Assembly: GCF_000982955.1 (NCBI RefSeq)
Contig: NZ_KQ058878.1
Coordinates: 1 to 64,000, forward strand
Length of the DNA: 64,000 bases
Origin: Micromonospora sp. HK10
GTDB lineage: Bacteria; Actinomycetota; Actinomycetes; Mycobacteriales; Micromonosporaceae
Direction: 5' to 3'
Position 1 is the first letter of the stretch. Each line of letters begins with the position of its first letter. The translations under genes were made by a program, and so were the position numbers. Shown here in pieces: positions 42,062 through 50,038 of this stretch. Under the pieces are notes generated by a model, which did not search any database, had not been told where the DNA came from, and worked only from the letters and a program-made list of their open reading frames with translations.

Positions 42062-42874
42062 TCACCGCGCCACCGGTGGCGCCGTGACCGGCCCGCGCTT
42101 GGCCCGCTGGATCTGCGCGTAGACGTGGGTCCGCAGCTCGGTGAAGCGGGGCAGGGCCCGGGTGGTGAGCTGATCGCGCTCCGCCGGGAGATCGATCACG
42201 AGGTCCTCCTGCACCCGGGTCGGGGAGTTGGACAGCACGAGGACCCGTTGGCCCAGGTACACCGACTCGTCGATGTCGTGCGTCACGAAGATGGTGGAGA
42301 TGCCGCGGGTCAGGTGCAGCTCGCGTACGAGGTCCTCCAGGTCCGCGCGGGTCTGCGCGTCCACCGCGGCGAACGGCTCGTCCATGATCAGCACTTCGGG
42401 TTGGTACGCGATGGCACGGGCGATCGCCACCCGTTGCTGCATCCCGCCGGAGAGCTGCCATGGGTGGCTGTCCGCGGACCCGGCCAGGCCGACCGCCTCG
42501 ATGGCGTCGGCCACCATCCGCCGGCGTTCGGCGCGGGAGAGTTTCTTGTGGCGAAGCGGAAGCTCCACGTTGCCCTGGACCGTCAGCCACGGGTAGAGGC
42601 TGCGGCCGTACTCCTGGAAGACCACCGCCATCGCCGGGCTCGGGCCGGTCACCGGCGAGCCTTCCATCTCGACCAGGCCGCTGGTCGGCCGGAGCAACCC
42701 GGCGAGGCACTTCAGCAGGGTGGTCTTTCCGCAGCCGGAGGGACCGACGACGCACATCAGCTCGCCGGGAGCCATGGTGAAGCTGAGATCACCGATCGCC
42801 TCGACCTCGCCCTGGGCCGAGGCGTAGACCTTCCGCAGATGCTCGACCCTGAGCAGCGGGCTCCCGTCAGGCAC
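42062..42874 (-). CDS. NitT/TauT/SsuB-type ABC transporter ATPase
   Basis: The 270-residue ATPase has Walker A GPSGCGKTT, a Q-loop VVFQEYGRSLYPW, signature LSGGMQQRVAIARAIAYQPE, Walker B VLIMDEPFAAVDA and the H-loop FVTHDIDESVYLGQRV. The spelling is that of the nitrate/sulfonate/taurine group (SsuB, TauB). GTG 42874 overlaps the permease stop by eight bases. It powers uptake through the two permeases upstream. Confidence 0.93.
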   Translation of the reverse strand: MPDGSPLLRVEHLRKVYASAQGEVEAIGDLSFTMAPGELMCVVGPSGCGKTTLLKCLAGLLRPTSGLVEMEGSPVTGPSPAMAVVFQEYGRSLYPWLTVQGNVELPLRHKKLSRAERRRMVADAIEAVGLAGSADSHPWQLSGGMQQRVAIARAIAYQPEVLIMDEPFAAVDAQTRADLEDLVRELHLTRGISTIFVTHDIDESVYLGQRVLVLSNSPTRVQEDLVIDLPAERDQLTTRALPRFTELRTHVYAQIQRAKRGPVTAPPVAR

Positions 42875-43682
42875 GGGTGATCTCCTTCATTCCGTGGTAC
42901 CAGCGCAGGACGCGGCGTTCGACGAGACCGAAGGCCACGGCGAGGAGGACGCCGATGAGCCCGAGCAGGAGGATGCCGCTCCACATCTCGGCGACCAGGT
43001 AGTTCCGCTGGAAGTAGGCGATCCGGTATCCGAGGCCGGCGGACGAGGCGAACATTTCCGAGATCACCATGAGGATCAGCGCCACCGAGAGCGCCTGCCG
43101 TACGCCGGTCATGATGCGCGGACTCGCCGCCGGGAGCACCAGCAGCCACAGCCGTTCCCAGCGGGTGATCCGGAACGAGTCGGCGGTTTCCCGCATCACG
43201 CTGTCGGTCGCCCGGACGCCGTCGATGGTGTTCAACAGGATCGGCCAGACCGCGCCGGACACGATGACGACGACCCGCATCGTGTCGGTGATGCCGAGCA
43301 GGAGCATCATGACCGGGATCAGCACCGGCGGCGGCAGCGCCCGGAAGAACTCCAGCAGCGGCTCGAGGAGTTCGCGGAGCAGGCGGAGCCGGCCGATGAC
43401 GACACCGGCCGCGACGCCGAGGAGGATGGACGCGACGAGGCCGAGGGCGAGCCGGTACAGGCTCGGCAGTACGTCGTCGACGAACGCCGGGCCGATCCAG
43501 GTCCGCCGGAACGCGTCGAGGATGGTGAGCGGGCCGACGAAGAACCGGTTCGTCGACCCGGCCGACCAGATGCCCCAGAGCAGCACGGTCAGCACGGGCA
43601 GCCCGAGCGCGAACAGGACGTTCTCGACGGCCCGGAGGACCGGGCCGGGCAGCCGGGCTTTTTTCGCGCCGAGGGCGGTCAT
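42867..43682 (-). CDS. NitT/TauT-type ABC transporter permease
   Basis: The 271-residue permease has about six membrane helices and the EAA-type loop VMRETADSFRITRWERLWLL then VLPAASPRIMTGVRQAL. ATG 43682 overlaps the stop of the first permease by four bases. The two permeases are paralogues and likely form a heterodimer; most SsuC/TauC systems use one homodimer, so having two is a mild oddity. Confidence 0.92.
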   Translation of the reverse strand: MTALGAKKARLPGPVLRAVENVLFALGLPVLTVLLWGIWSAGSTNRFFVGPLTILDAFRRTWIGPAFVDDVLPSLYRLALGLVASILLGVAAGVVIGRLRLLRELLEPLLEFFRALPPPVLIPVMMLLLGITDTMRVVVIVSGAVWPILLNTIDGVRATDSVMRETADSFRITRWERLWLLVLPAASPRIMTGVRQALSVALILMVISEMFASSAGLGYRIAYFQRNYLVAEMWSGILLLGLIGVLLAVAFGLVERRVLRWYHGMKEITRA

Positions 43683-44449
43683 CGGGCGGCCCCCTCGGCG
43701 AGCACCGACTGGTGCCAGGCCAACGAGCGGCGTTCGACGAAGCGGAACACGACGTTCACCAGCAGACCGAGCAGCCCGGTGACCGCGACGAGCCCGTACA
43801 GGCCGACGGCGTCCCCGGCGGAGCGGGAGAGCTCGATCATGCGCCCCAGGCCGGGGTTGCCGATCACCATCTCCGCGGTGACGGCCAGGATGAGTGCGAC
43901 CGCCGCGGCGAGGCGCAGGCCGGTCAGCAGGTACGGCAGGGCGGTCGGCAGGACCAGGTACCGCAGGCGCTCGCGGCGGGTGAGGCGGAAACTGCGTGCG
44001 GTGTCCCGGGCCACCGTGTCGACATCGGCGACCCCGTAGATCACCTGCACGAACACCTGCCAGAACGCGGCGTAGACGATGATGACGAGGGCGGCGCGCA
44101 GGTGCAGGCCGAACATCAGCACGGCGAGCGGGATCAGCGCGACCGACGGCACCGGTCGCAGGAACTCGACCATCGTGTGCGTCGCCCGCCGGAGGAACGG
44201 CACCAGCCCGATCCCCGCGCCCAGCACGACCGCCGCGAACGTCGCCATCGCCAGGCCGGTCGCCCACGCCGTCATGGTGTACGAGAGCCGCCGCCAGAAC
44301 GCGAGGTCCCGCAGCTCATGGAAGAGCCAGCCGAGCACGTCCGTGACGTACGGCAGGTACTGCGGGTCGACCAGTCCCAACGTCGGGATCAGTTGCCAGC
44401 CGACGAGGAACCCCAGCAGGCCGAGGGCGCCCAGCAGAACCTTCCGCAC
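43679..44449 (-). CDS. NitT/TauT-type ABC transporter permease (second subunit)
   Basis: The 256-residue permease has six predicted helices and the cytoplasmic loop TVARDTARSFRLTRRERLRY then LVLPTALPYLLTGLRLA. GTG 44449 lies six bases after the binding-protein stop at 44456. It is the first permease in the order binding protein, permease, permease, ATPase. Confidence 0.92.
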   Translation of the reverse strand: MRKVLLGALGLLGFLVGWQLIPTLGLVDPQYLPYVTDVLGWLFHELRDLAFWRRLSYTMTAWATGLAMATFAAVVLGAGIGLVPFLRRATHTMVEFLRPVPSVALIPLAVLMFGLHLRAALVIIVYAAFWQVFVQVIYGVADVDTVARDTARSFRLTRRERLRYLVLPTALPYLLTGLRLAAAVALILAVTAEMVIGNPGLGRMIELSRSAGDAVGLYGLVAVTGLLGLLVNVVFRFVERRSLAWHQSVLAEGAAR

Positions 44450-44455
44450 GGCCGG

Positions 44456-45430
44456 CTACTGCTGCTGGATGAGGCGGTCGAGGTCGGGCTGCCGGTCGAG
44501 CACGTGGTACTTCTGGGCGAGCGCCGCCAGTTGCTGCAGGCTCGCCCGGTCGAGTTCCCACCCGAACGCCGGGAGCCGCACGGAGTCCGCGACCGCATCC
44601 GGTAGCTCAAGGTTGTCCTTGATGGCCTGCCGGAGGCTCGCCTCGTTGGCCGGATCCTTGGCCCAGGCCAGGGTCTTCTTCATCGCCGCCGAGAAGTCCG
44701 CGACCAGGGCGGCGTCCGACTTCGTCAGCTTGGCCGACGTGATCGTGGTGAGGGTGGCGAGCCCCGGGACCGTGGCCTGATACGGCGCGACCACCAGCAC
44801 GTCGCCGCGTTTGCGCAGTTGGGTGATGAACGGCTCGGTCACCCAGGCGGCGTCGATGTTGCCGGCCGCGAGCTGGGCCGGGGCGTCCGGGAAGGCGACC
44901 TCGACGAACTTGACCTTGGTGGGGTCGCCGCCGTCCTTCTCCACCGCGGCCATGATGGTGACATCGCCGGCGGCGCCCAGGCTGTTGACCGACACCTTGC
45001 GGCCGGCGAGCTGGGCCGGCCGGGTGATGCCGGACTTCGCCGAGGCCACCACGGCGTTGATGTCGTCACCGTCGGCGTAGGACGACGCGTAGTTTCCGAC
45101 GATCACCACGCCGAGGTTCTGCAGATCGGCGCGGAACGGGCCGAACGGCTGACCGATGGCGAAGTCGATGTCGCCGTTGATCAGGGCCGGGATGGCCTGC
45201 GCGCCACCCTGTGCGGGCAGCACCTCCACGTCGAGTCCCTGCTCCCGGAAGATGCCGGCCTTGATGCCGCCCCACAGCGCCGCGGTCTCGCTGATGGGCA
45301 GCGCCGCCACCCGGACCTTCCGCAGGTCGCCGCTCGCCTCGGGGGACGGGGAGGTGGCATCGGAATCCGTACAACCCGTCAGGGCGATCGTGATGCCGGC
45401 GAGAACAGCGAGGGCGGTGACCTTCTTCAT
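44456..45430 (-). CDS. SsuA/THI5-like ABC transporter substrate-binding lipoprotein
   Basis: The 324-residue protein has a lipobox LTGC at residues 17-20. The NMT1/THI5-like fold is seen in RVAALPISETAALWGGIKAG then IFREQGLDVEVLPAQGGAQA, GDIDFAIGQPFGP, GRKVSVNSLGAAGDVTIMA and GNIDAAWVTEPFITQL. Family members bind nitrate, sulfonates, taurine or pyrimidine precursors. As the divergent gene is a flavin monooxygenase, an aromatic or heterocyclic ligand is plausible (inference). Confidence 0.92.
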   Translation of the reverse strand: MKKVTALAVLAGITIALTGCTDSDATSPSPEASGDLRKVRVAALPISETAALWGGIKAGIFREQGLDVEVLPAQGGAQAIPALINGDIDFAIGQPFGPFRADLQNLGVVIVGNYASSYADGDDINAVVASAKSGITRPAQLAGRKVSVNSLGAAGDVTIMAAVEKDGGDPTKVKFVEVAFPDAPAQLAAGNIDAAWVTEPFITQLRKRGDVLVVAPYQATVPGLATLTTITSAKLTKSDAALVADFSAAMKKTLAWAKDPANEASLRQAIKDNLELPDAVADSVRLPAFGWELDRASLQQLAALAQKYHVLDRQPDLDRLIQQQ

Positions 45431-45612
45431 GGACGAGCCCTTCCGTGCGCAGCGCTGGTGCGCCCCGACGAGTTGGGGGCCGGCGAGGTGACGTGGACCA
45501 TCCGGCCGCGTCGATCAGCGTCAGGCAGAACAGATTGGTTGTCAAGAATGCAGATATCACCGGTGGCATTGCGATTAGCGGGGTGCCGGCCCGTCGTACT
45601 TTCCATTGAGAA

Positions 45613-45624
45613 ACGTCTTGACGT
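45613..45624. promoter_or_regulatory. Inverted repeat ACGTC-TT-GACGT in divergent promoter
   Basis: The 253-bp gap 45431-45683 has relatively A/T-rich DNA. ACGTCTTGACGT is a perfect dyad 60 bp before the monooxygenase GTG, a candidate site for the co-transcribed MarR regulator. A TTGGTTGTCAAGAA stretch at 45536-45549 is a second possible element. Confidence 0.4.
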
Positions 45625-45683
45625 GCGACGATTTTGTGACCAAACTGTGCGGTTGGTTGTGCGGCGGGAAGGGGAGCGGCGGC

Positions 45684-46922
45684 GTGGCGATCGTGATCGT
45701 GGGTGCCGGTATCGGTGGCCTCACCACCGCGCTCAGCCTGCACCGGGCCGGGTTCCGCGAGATCGCCGTCTACGAGCGCGCCGCGACACTGCGGCCGCTC
45801 GGCGTCGGGATCAACCTGCTTCCGCACGCCGTCCGGGAACTGACCGAACTGGGCCTCGGCGAACGCGTGGCAGGCCTGGGCGCCGCACCCGGCACGCTGG
45901 CCTACTACAACCGGCACGGGCAGCTGATCTGGAGCGAGCCGCGCGGGCTCGACGCCGGATATCGCTGGCCGCAGCTCTCCGTGCACCGCGGCCGGTTCCA
46001 GCTGGAACTCCTCAGCGTGGTGCGGGAACGGCTGGGCGCCGACGCGGTGCGCACCGGGCACCGGCTCGTCGGCGTCGAGGACGGCGTCGCCCGCTTCGAG
46101 ACGGCGGCCGGGGAGGTCCGCGTCGCGGCCGACCTGATCGTCGGCGCGGACGGCATCCATTCCGCGCTGCGCCGGCAGTACCAGCCCGGCGAGGGCGCGC
46201 CGCTCTGGAACGGGCTGACGCTGTGGCGGGGGACGGCGCGGGCACCCGGATTCCTGGACGGACGCACCATGATCATGGCAGGCGACGCGGAGCAGAAGTT
46301 CGTCGCGTACCCGATCGGTCCCGACCTGATCAATGTGGTCGCCGAGCGGCGCGGTCCCGGTTTCGCCGGGCCGAACGCGGACTGGAACCGGGCGGTCGAC
46401 CCGGCGCCGGTCGTCTCGCTCTTCGCCGGCTGGCGGTTCCCGTGGCTCGACGTGCCGGAGCTGCTGGCCGCCGCCGACGAGATCCTCGAATACCCCATGG
46501 TGGACCGGGACCCGCTCGACACCTGGACCCACGGGAACACGACGCTGCTCGGCGACGCCGCACACCCGATGTATCCGAACGGATCCAACGGAGCGTCGCA
46601 GGCGATCCTGGACGCGCGCACCCTCGCCCTCCACCTGGCCACCGCGCCGACGGTCCGGGCGGCGCTCGACGCCTACGAGGCGGACCGGCGACCGGCGACC
46701 ACCGCGCTCGTGCTGAGCAACCGGCGGCAGGGTCCGGAGCAGGTGATGGTGCTCGCCCACGAGCGCGCCCCCGACGGGTTCGCGCACATCCACGACGTCA
46801 TCCCGCCGGACGAACTCACCGAGATCGCCACCGGCTACAAGAAGGCGGCCGGCTTCCTGCCCGCCGCCCTCAACGAACGGGCCTCCCTGACGCCGACGGT
46901 CTTCTCGGGCATCCTGCCGTGA
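45684..46922 (+). CDS. FAD-dependent monooxygenase (PhzS-like)
   Basis: GTG 45684 after AAGGGGAG gives 412 residues. The FAD motif VIVGAGIGGLTTALSLHRAG is at the N-terminus, followed by YERAATLRPLGVGINLLPHA and VRELTELGL, the spelling of PhzS and related aromatic hydroxylases. The DG motif is VGADGIHSALRRQ and the second FAD motif is LLGDAAHPMYPNGSNGASQA. The long C-terminal helix region RRQGPEQVMVLAHERAPDGF is typical too. It hydroxylates a ring compound using NAD(P)H and oxygen. It overlaps the MarR gene and is divergent from an importer, suggesting an uptake-and-oxidise pathway. Confidence 0.93.
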   Translation: MAIVIVGAGIGGLTTALSLHRAGFREIAVYERAATLRPLGVGINLLPHAVRELTELGLGERVAGLGAAPGTLAYYNRHGQLIWSEPRGLDAGYRWPQLSVHRGRFQLELLSVVRERLGADAVRTGHRLVGVEDGVARFETAAGEVRVAADLIVGADGIHSALRRQYQPGEGAPLWNGLTLWRGTARAPGFLDGRTMIMAGDAEQKFVAYPIGPDLINVVAERRGPGFAGPNADWNRAVDPAPVVSLFAGWRFPWLDVPELLAAADEILEYPMVDRDPLDTWTHGNTTLLGDAAHPMYPNGSNGASQAILDARTLALHLATAPTVRAALDAYEADRRPATTALVLSNRRQGPEQVMVLAHERAPDGFAHIHDVIPPDELTEIATGYKKAAGFLPAALNERASLTPTVFSGILP

Positions 46923-47386
46923 CGCGGCCGGACCCGACCGAGCTGGACGCCGCGCGACTGGCCTCGGTGATCTCGCCGCTGCGCCGTACGCTGCTGGCCG
47001 CCGCCCGGGCCGCCGAGCACCTGCCGGAAATCCCGGACGCGCAGATCGAGATCGTGCGGGCGCTGCCCCGGGGCACGGTGGCCGGTCCCGGCGAACTCGC
47101 CGAACGACTCCGGCTGAGCCGCTCGACGGTCAGCAACCTGCTCACCGCCATGGAGGGCAACGGCCTCGTGCAGCGCCGCCCCCGTCCCGGCAACCACCGG
47201 CACGTCGACGTCCTCGCCACCGAGAAGGCCCTCGACCTGTTCGACCGCTTCGACCTGGCGAGCGGAGATCTGGTCGCCCGCGCCGCGGCGACCCTGCCCG
47301 CGGCGGACCGGGCGGCCCTCGCCGCCGCGGTGCCCGCGTTGGAACGCCTGCGCGACGCCCTCACGCAGGTCAAGGAGGCTTCATGA
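46919..47386 (+). CDS. MarR-family regulator
   Basis: The 155-residue protein has the MarR winged helix: GTVAGPGELAERLRLSRSTV then SNLLTAMEGNGLVQRRPRPG with a NHRHVDVLATEKAL wing. Helices at both ends form the dimer interface. GTG 46919 overlaps the monooxygenase stop. It is expected to repress the monooxygenase and importer genes until a phenolic or related ligand binds. Confidence 0.92.
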   Translation: MTRPDPTELDAARLASVISPLRRTLLAAARAAEHLPEIPDAQIEIVRALPRGTVAGPGELAERLRLSRSTVSNLLTAMEGNGLVQRRPRPGNHRHVDVLATEKALDLFDRFDLASGDLVARAAATLPAADRAALAAAVPALERLRDALTQVKEAS

Positions 47387-47484
47387 GCACGCCGCCACGG
47401 CGGCCGGCGCACCGCGCCGACCGGGACGGCCGCCACCCCCATTCCCGCCCCCGCCGTGTCGACCTCCCGGTCGGCACCCCGTGA
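47383..47484 (+). CDS. 33-residue translationally coupled small ORF
   Basis: AAGGAGG ends six bases before ATG 47383, which overlaps the MarR stop as ATGA, and its own stop overlaps the next gene start as GTGA at 47481. The peptide is Arg/Pro/His-rich (MSTPPRRPAHRADRDGRHPH and so on) with no recognisable domain. Its real purpose may be to carry ribosomes from the MarR gene to the DUF3237 gene. Confidence 0.45.
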   Translation: MSTPPRRPAHRADRDGRHPHSRPRRVDLPVGTP

Positions 47485-47945
47485 GGGCGCCGGCGGTTCC
47501 CGGTCTGGAGGCCGCGTTCGAGGTGGAGGCCCGGCTCGGCGCGCTGGAGGACCACGGGGTGACCCGGGCCGGTCACCGCCGCGTCGTGCCGATCGTCGGC
47601 GGACAGGTCACCGGCCTCTTCACGGCGGACATCCTCCCCGGCGGCGCCGACTGGCAGCTGGTCCGACCCGACGGCGGGATCGAGATCGACACGCGCTACT
47701 CGGCGCGCACCGCCGACGGCGGCCACGTCTACATCCGTACCTTCGGGGTCCGCAGCGGCCGGCCGGAGGTCCTCGAGGCGCTGCTCCGGGGCGACCCGGT
47801 CGACCCCGCCGAGTACTACTTCCGGCTGGGCGTACGACTGGAGACCTCGGTGCCCGCGCTGGCCGTCCTGGAGCAGTGCATCTTCGTGGCCTCCGCGATC
47901 CGCGAGGCCGACCGGGTGCGCTACACCGCCTACCGCGTCACGTAG
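47481..47945 (+). CDS. DUF3237 (UPF0311) protein
   Basis: The 154-residue protein fits DUF3237, a beta-barrel family: GLEAAFEVEARLGALEDHG, GGQVTGLFTADILPGGADWQ then LVRPDGGIEIDTRYSARTAD, GGHVYIRTFGVRSG and YYFRLGVRLETS. Function is unknown; family members often lie beside aromatic degradation genes, as here. GTG 47481 is taken as start owing to the coupled overlap with the small ORF. Confidence 0.85.
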   Translation: MRAPAVPGLEAAFEVEARLGALEDHGVTRAGHRRVVPIVGGQVTGLFTADILPGGADWQLVRPDGGIEIDTRYSARTADGGHVYIRTFGVRSGRPEVLEALLRGDPVDPAEYYFRLGVRLETSVPALAVLEQCIFVASAIREADRVRYTAYRVT

Positions 47946-48131
47946 GTCTTCCCGGGGTCCGGCGGAGCGCGGCGCCTGATCCGCCACGGTGTCGGGCGGG
48001 TGCGGAGCCGCACGCAGGCCACCCGGGCGGTACCACCTGGACGGTCGCGGCGGTTGACCAGCAGCCGCGACCCCGCGTGGCGTCGGCGCGGTGCGCGGTG
48101 TCCCGCGGCCATCCCGGCCCACCTGCCCCGC

Positions 48132-48159
48132 GGGCCCGGTGCCAGCCGGCACCGGGCCC
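48132..48159. terminator. Perfect hairpin between convergent genes
   Basis: GGGCCCGGTGCC (48132-48143) and GGCACCGGGCCC (48148-48159) form a perfect 12-bp stem with a four-base loop, 16 bp from the stop of the CBM2 esterase. The rest of the 229-bp gap shows nothing else. Confidence 0.75.
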
Positions 48160-48174
48160 CGGGTAGTGCCCCGG

Positions 48175-49494
48175 TCAGGGGCTGGTGCAGGTGATGTTGC
48201 TGGCCGGCGTGGCGCCATTCCCGGTCGCGGTGAACCCGAAGGTGGTCGAGGTGTTGGCGGCCAGCGTGCCGTTGTAGTCGGCATTTCGCACGGTGACGTT
48301 GCCGGTGGTGCCCGTGTTGATGCCGCTCCAGAGGCTGCTGATGGCCTGGCCGCTGGCCAGGGTCAGGCGTACGGTCCAGCCGTTGATCGTGGTGGCGGTG
48401 TTGTTGGCCACGGTGACCTCGGCCTGGAAGCCGCCGGGCCAGGTGTTGATCGTGCGGTAGGTGGCGGCGCAGGTGCCCGGCGGTGCGGTCGTCGGCGGAG
48501 CGGTGGTCGGCGGTGCGGTGGTCGGGGGAGCGGTGGTCGGGGGAGCGGTGGTCGGCGGTGCGGTGGTCGGGGGAGCGGTGGTGGGCGGCGTGGTGGAGGT
48601 GAACTGGGTGAAGAATCGCCAGATCTCCCCCGAGGTCCAGGTCCTGGAGTCGTTCGGGCTGGACGACCCGTCGACCGGGCTGGGGGTGTGGTCCCCGTCG
48701 AAGGCGGCCCACTGCACCGGGTAACCGGCCCGGCAGCCCGAGTAGACGGTGGTGATGTGGCGCAGGGTGTTCTGGCCCGGCTCGGGCGGGTTCTGCGCGG
48801 TGCAGCCGTTGTTCCGCACGAACGTGTCGCGCAGCGACCGACCCATGGAGATGTTCAGCACGCTGTCGTGGGTGCCGTGGATGCCGAAGTACGGCACCGG
48901 CGAGGTGCCACCGTTGCATCCACTCAGGTTGGCGCCGGACAGGACGGCGACCGCCCGGACCACGGTGGGCCGGGCACAGGCCACGGCGTAGCTCATCGCC
49001 CCGCCGTAGCTCCAACCGAGCACGAAGCGCTGGGTCGTGTCGACGCAGAGGTCACCCTCGACCTGCCGGAGGATGTCGTCGAAGAGGGTCAGGTCCCGAC
49101 CGTTGGTGTTGGCCCAGCCGGCGTCGATGCCCTGCGGCGCGACGAAGATCGTGCTGTTGTTCGCCAGCGGCGCGAGCCCGTAGTAGCCGGCCGAGGCGAC
49201 GTTGCTCGCCGAGCCGTTCAGCCAGTGGAAGCCAACCACCAGCCGGTAGGGGTTGTTCCGGTCGTACCCGTCCGGGATCCGCAGGATGTAGCTCCGGTTC
49301 TGCCCGCCGCTCTGGATCGTGCGCGTGCCGTTGGTGAGCGTCGGCGCCTTGCCGCAGCCCGCGGTCGCGGCGAGGGTGCCGTTCGTCGCGGCCTCCGCCG
49401 CGTTGCCGAAGCCCGCGCTCCACACGCCACCGGCGGTCGCGGCGAGGAGAACCACCGCGGCCGAGATGGATGAGAGAAGTTGTCTCCGTTTCAT
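48175..49494 (-). CDS. Secreted PHB-depolymerase/feruloyl-esterase-like (CE1) enzyme with CBM2
   Basis: I start at ATG 49494, behind AAGGAG, rather than ATG 49515. The 439-residue protein has a signal peptide ending AEA, an alpha/beta hydrolase domain (NRSYILRIPDGYDRNNPYRL then VVGFHWLNGS, nucleophile motif GWSYGGAMSY, FGIHGTHDSVL for the acid, FDGDHTPSP for the His), a (TTAPP)n linker, and a C-terminal CBM2 (TYRTINTWPGGFQAEVTVAN to NITCTSP) with Trp residues for binding cellulose or xylan. It likely removes feruloyl or acetyl groups from plant cell wall polymers. The divergent promoter region has the shared operator. Confidence 0.92.
   Translation of the reverse strand: MKRRQLLSSISAAVVLLAATAGGVWSAGFGNAAEAATNGTLAATAGCGKAPTLTNGTRTIQSGGQNRSYILRIPDGYDRNNPYRLVVGFHWLNGSASNVASAGYYGLAPLANNSTIFVAPQGIDAGWANTNGRDLTLFDDILRQVEGDLCVDTTQRFVLGWSYGGAMSYAVACARPTVVRAVAVLSGANLSGCNGGTSPVPYFGIHGTHDSVLNISMGRSLRDTFVRNNGCTAQNPPEPGQNTLRHITTVYSGCRAGYPVQWAAFDGDHTPSPVDGSSSPNDSRTWTSGEIWRFFTQFTSTTPPTTAPPTTAPPTTAPPTTAPPTTAPPTTAPPTTAPPGTCAATYRTINTWPGGFQAEVTVANNTATTINGWTVRLTLASGQAISSLWSGINTGTTGNVTVRNADYNGTLAANTSTTFGFTATGNGATPASNITCTSP
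48479..48594. repeat. 15-bp tandem repeats encoding a TTAPP linker
   Basis: About seven to eight copies of a 15-base unit (GGCGGTGCGGTGGTC and variants with GGGGGAGCG) encode the Pro/Thr linker between esterase and CBM2. Repeats of this kind are prone to copy-number change. Confidence 0.85.
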
Positions 49495-50038
49495 GTCTGC
49501 TTGGCTCCTTGCCATTGGTCGTCGTGTACCGGTGGTGTCGTGCAGGGCCGGGTCCGGTGACTCTGGGCGCGCTCCGCGACCGACGGGTCAGCGAGGTGCT
49601 GAAGGCTCTTCTCCGGCGACGCCGGATGGGCATGGCGACGCCCGTTCCGCTCCGATCGGCATGCTCGTGTCCCAGGCCCGGCACACCCGCGCGCGTGCGG
49701 CCGTCCGTCGGCGCCGGGATCGTCCGCGACGGCCTGGAGGAAGGGCAGGCGACCGGACCGGCGTCGACCGGCGACCACGTGTGGTCGCCTGGCCCCGCGG
49801 AACGCCCGGACTGGTCACCCCACCGGCGAGGCGGCGTGGGTGGCCTGACCCTCGGCGCGCCTTGCCGGTTGGATCGGTGAACGCGAGCGTGCCCTTCGCC
49901 CGCGCGGCAAAAGATAGCATGTTATCGATAACACGCTCAATCGATCGAGCTGCTCGCGACCGGCTCGGGGACACATTTCCGGTCCGCGTCCGCCTACCCT
50001 GTGATCCACATTGTTGGGAGCGGGGGAGCTACTCACTA
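49495..50038. other. 544-bp divergent regulatory region
   Basis: No gene is seen between the CBM2 esterase and the GH-A glycosidase. The notable element is the operator at 49920-49933, close to A/T-richer DNA at 49908-49935. Confidence 0.5.
49920..49933. promoter_or_regulatory. Second copy of operator TGTTATCGATAACA
   Basis: A perfect 14-bp palindrome identical to the core of the 40736 site. It lies 105 bp before the GH-A glycosidase ATG and about 425 bp from the divergent esterase start. Confidence 0.72.

Noticed and set aside
44819-46921. Long plus-strand frame leading into the MarR gene
   Set aside because: It is a shadow of the binding protein and monooxygenase genes; the MarR protein begins at GTG 46919.
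48479-48594. CRISPR or regulatory iterons
   Set aside because: The 15-base repeats are in frame and encode the TTAPP linker.
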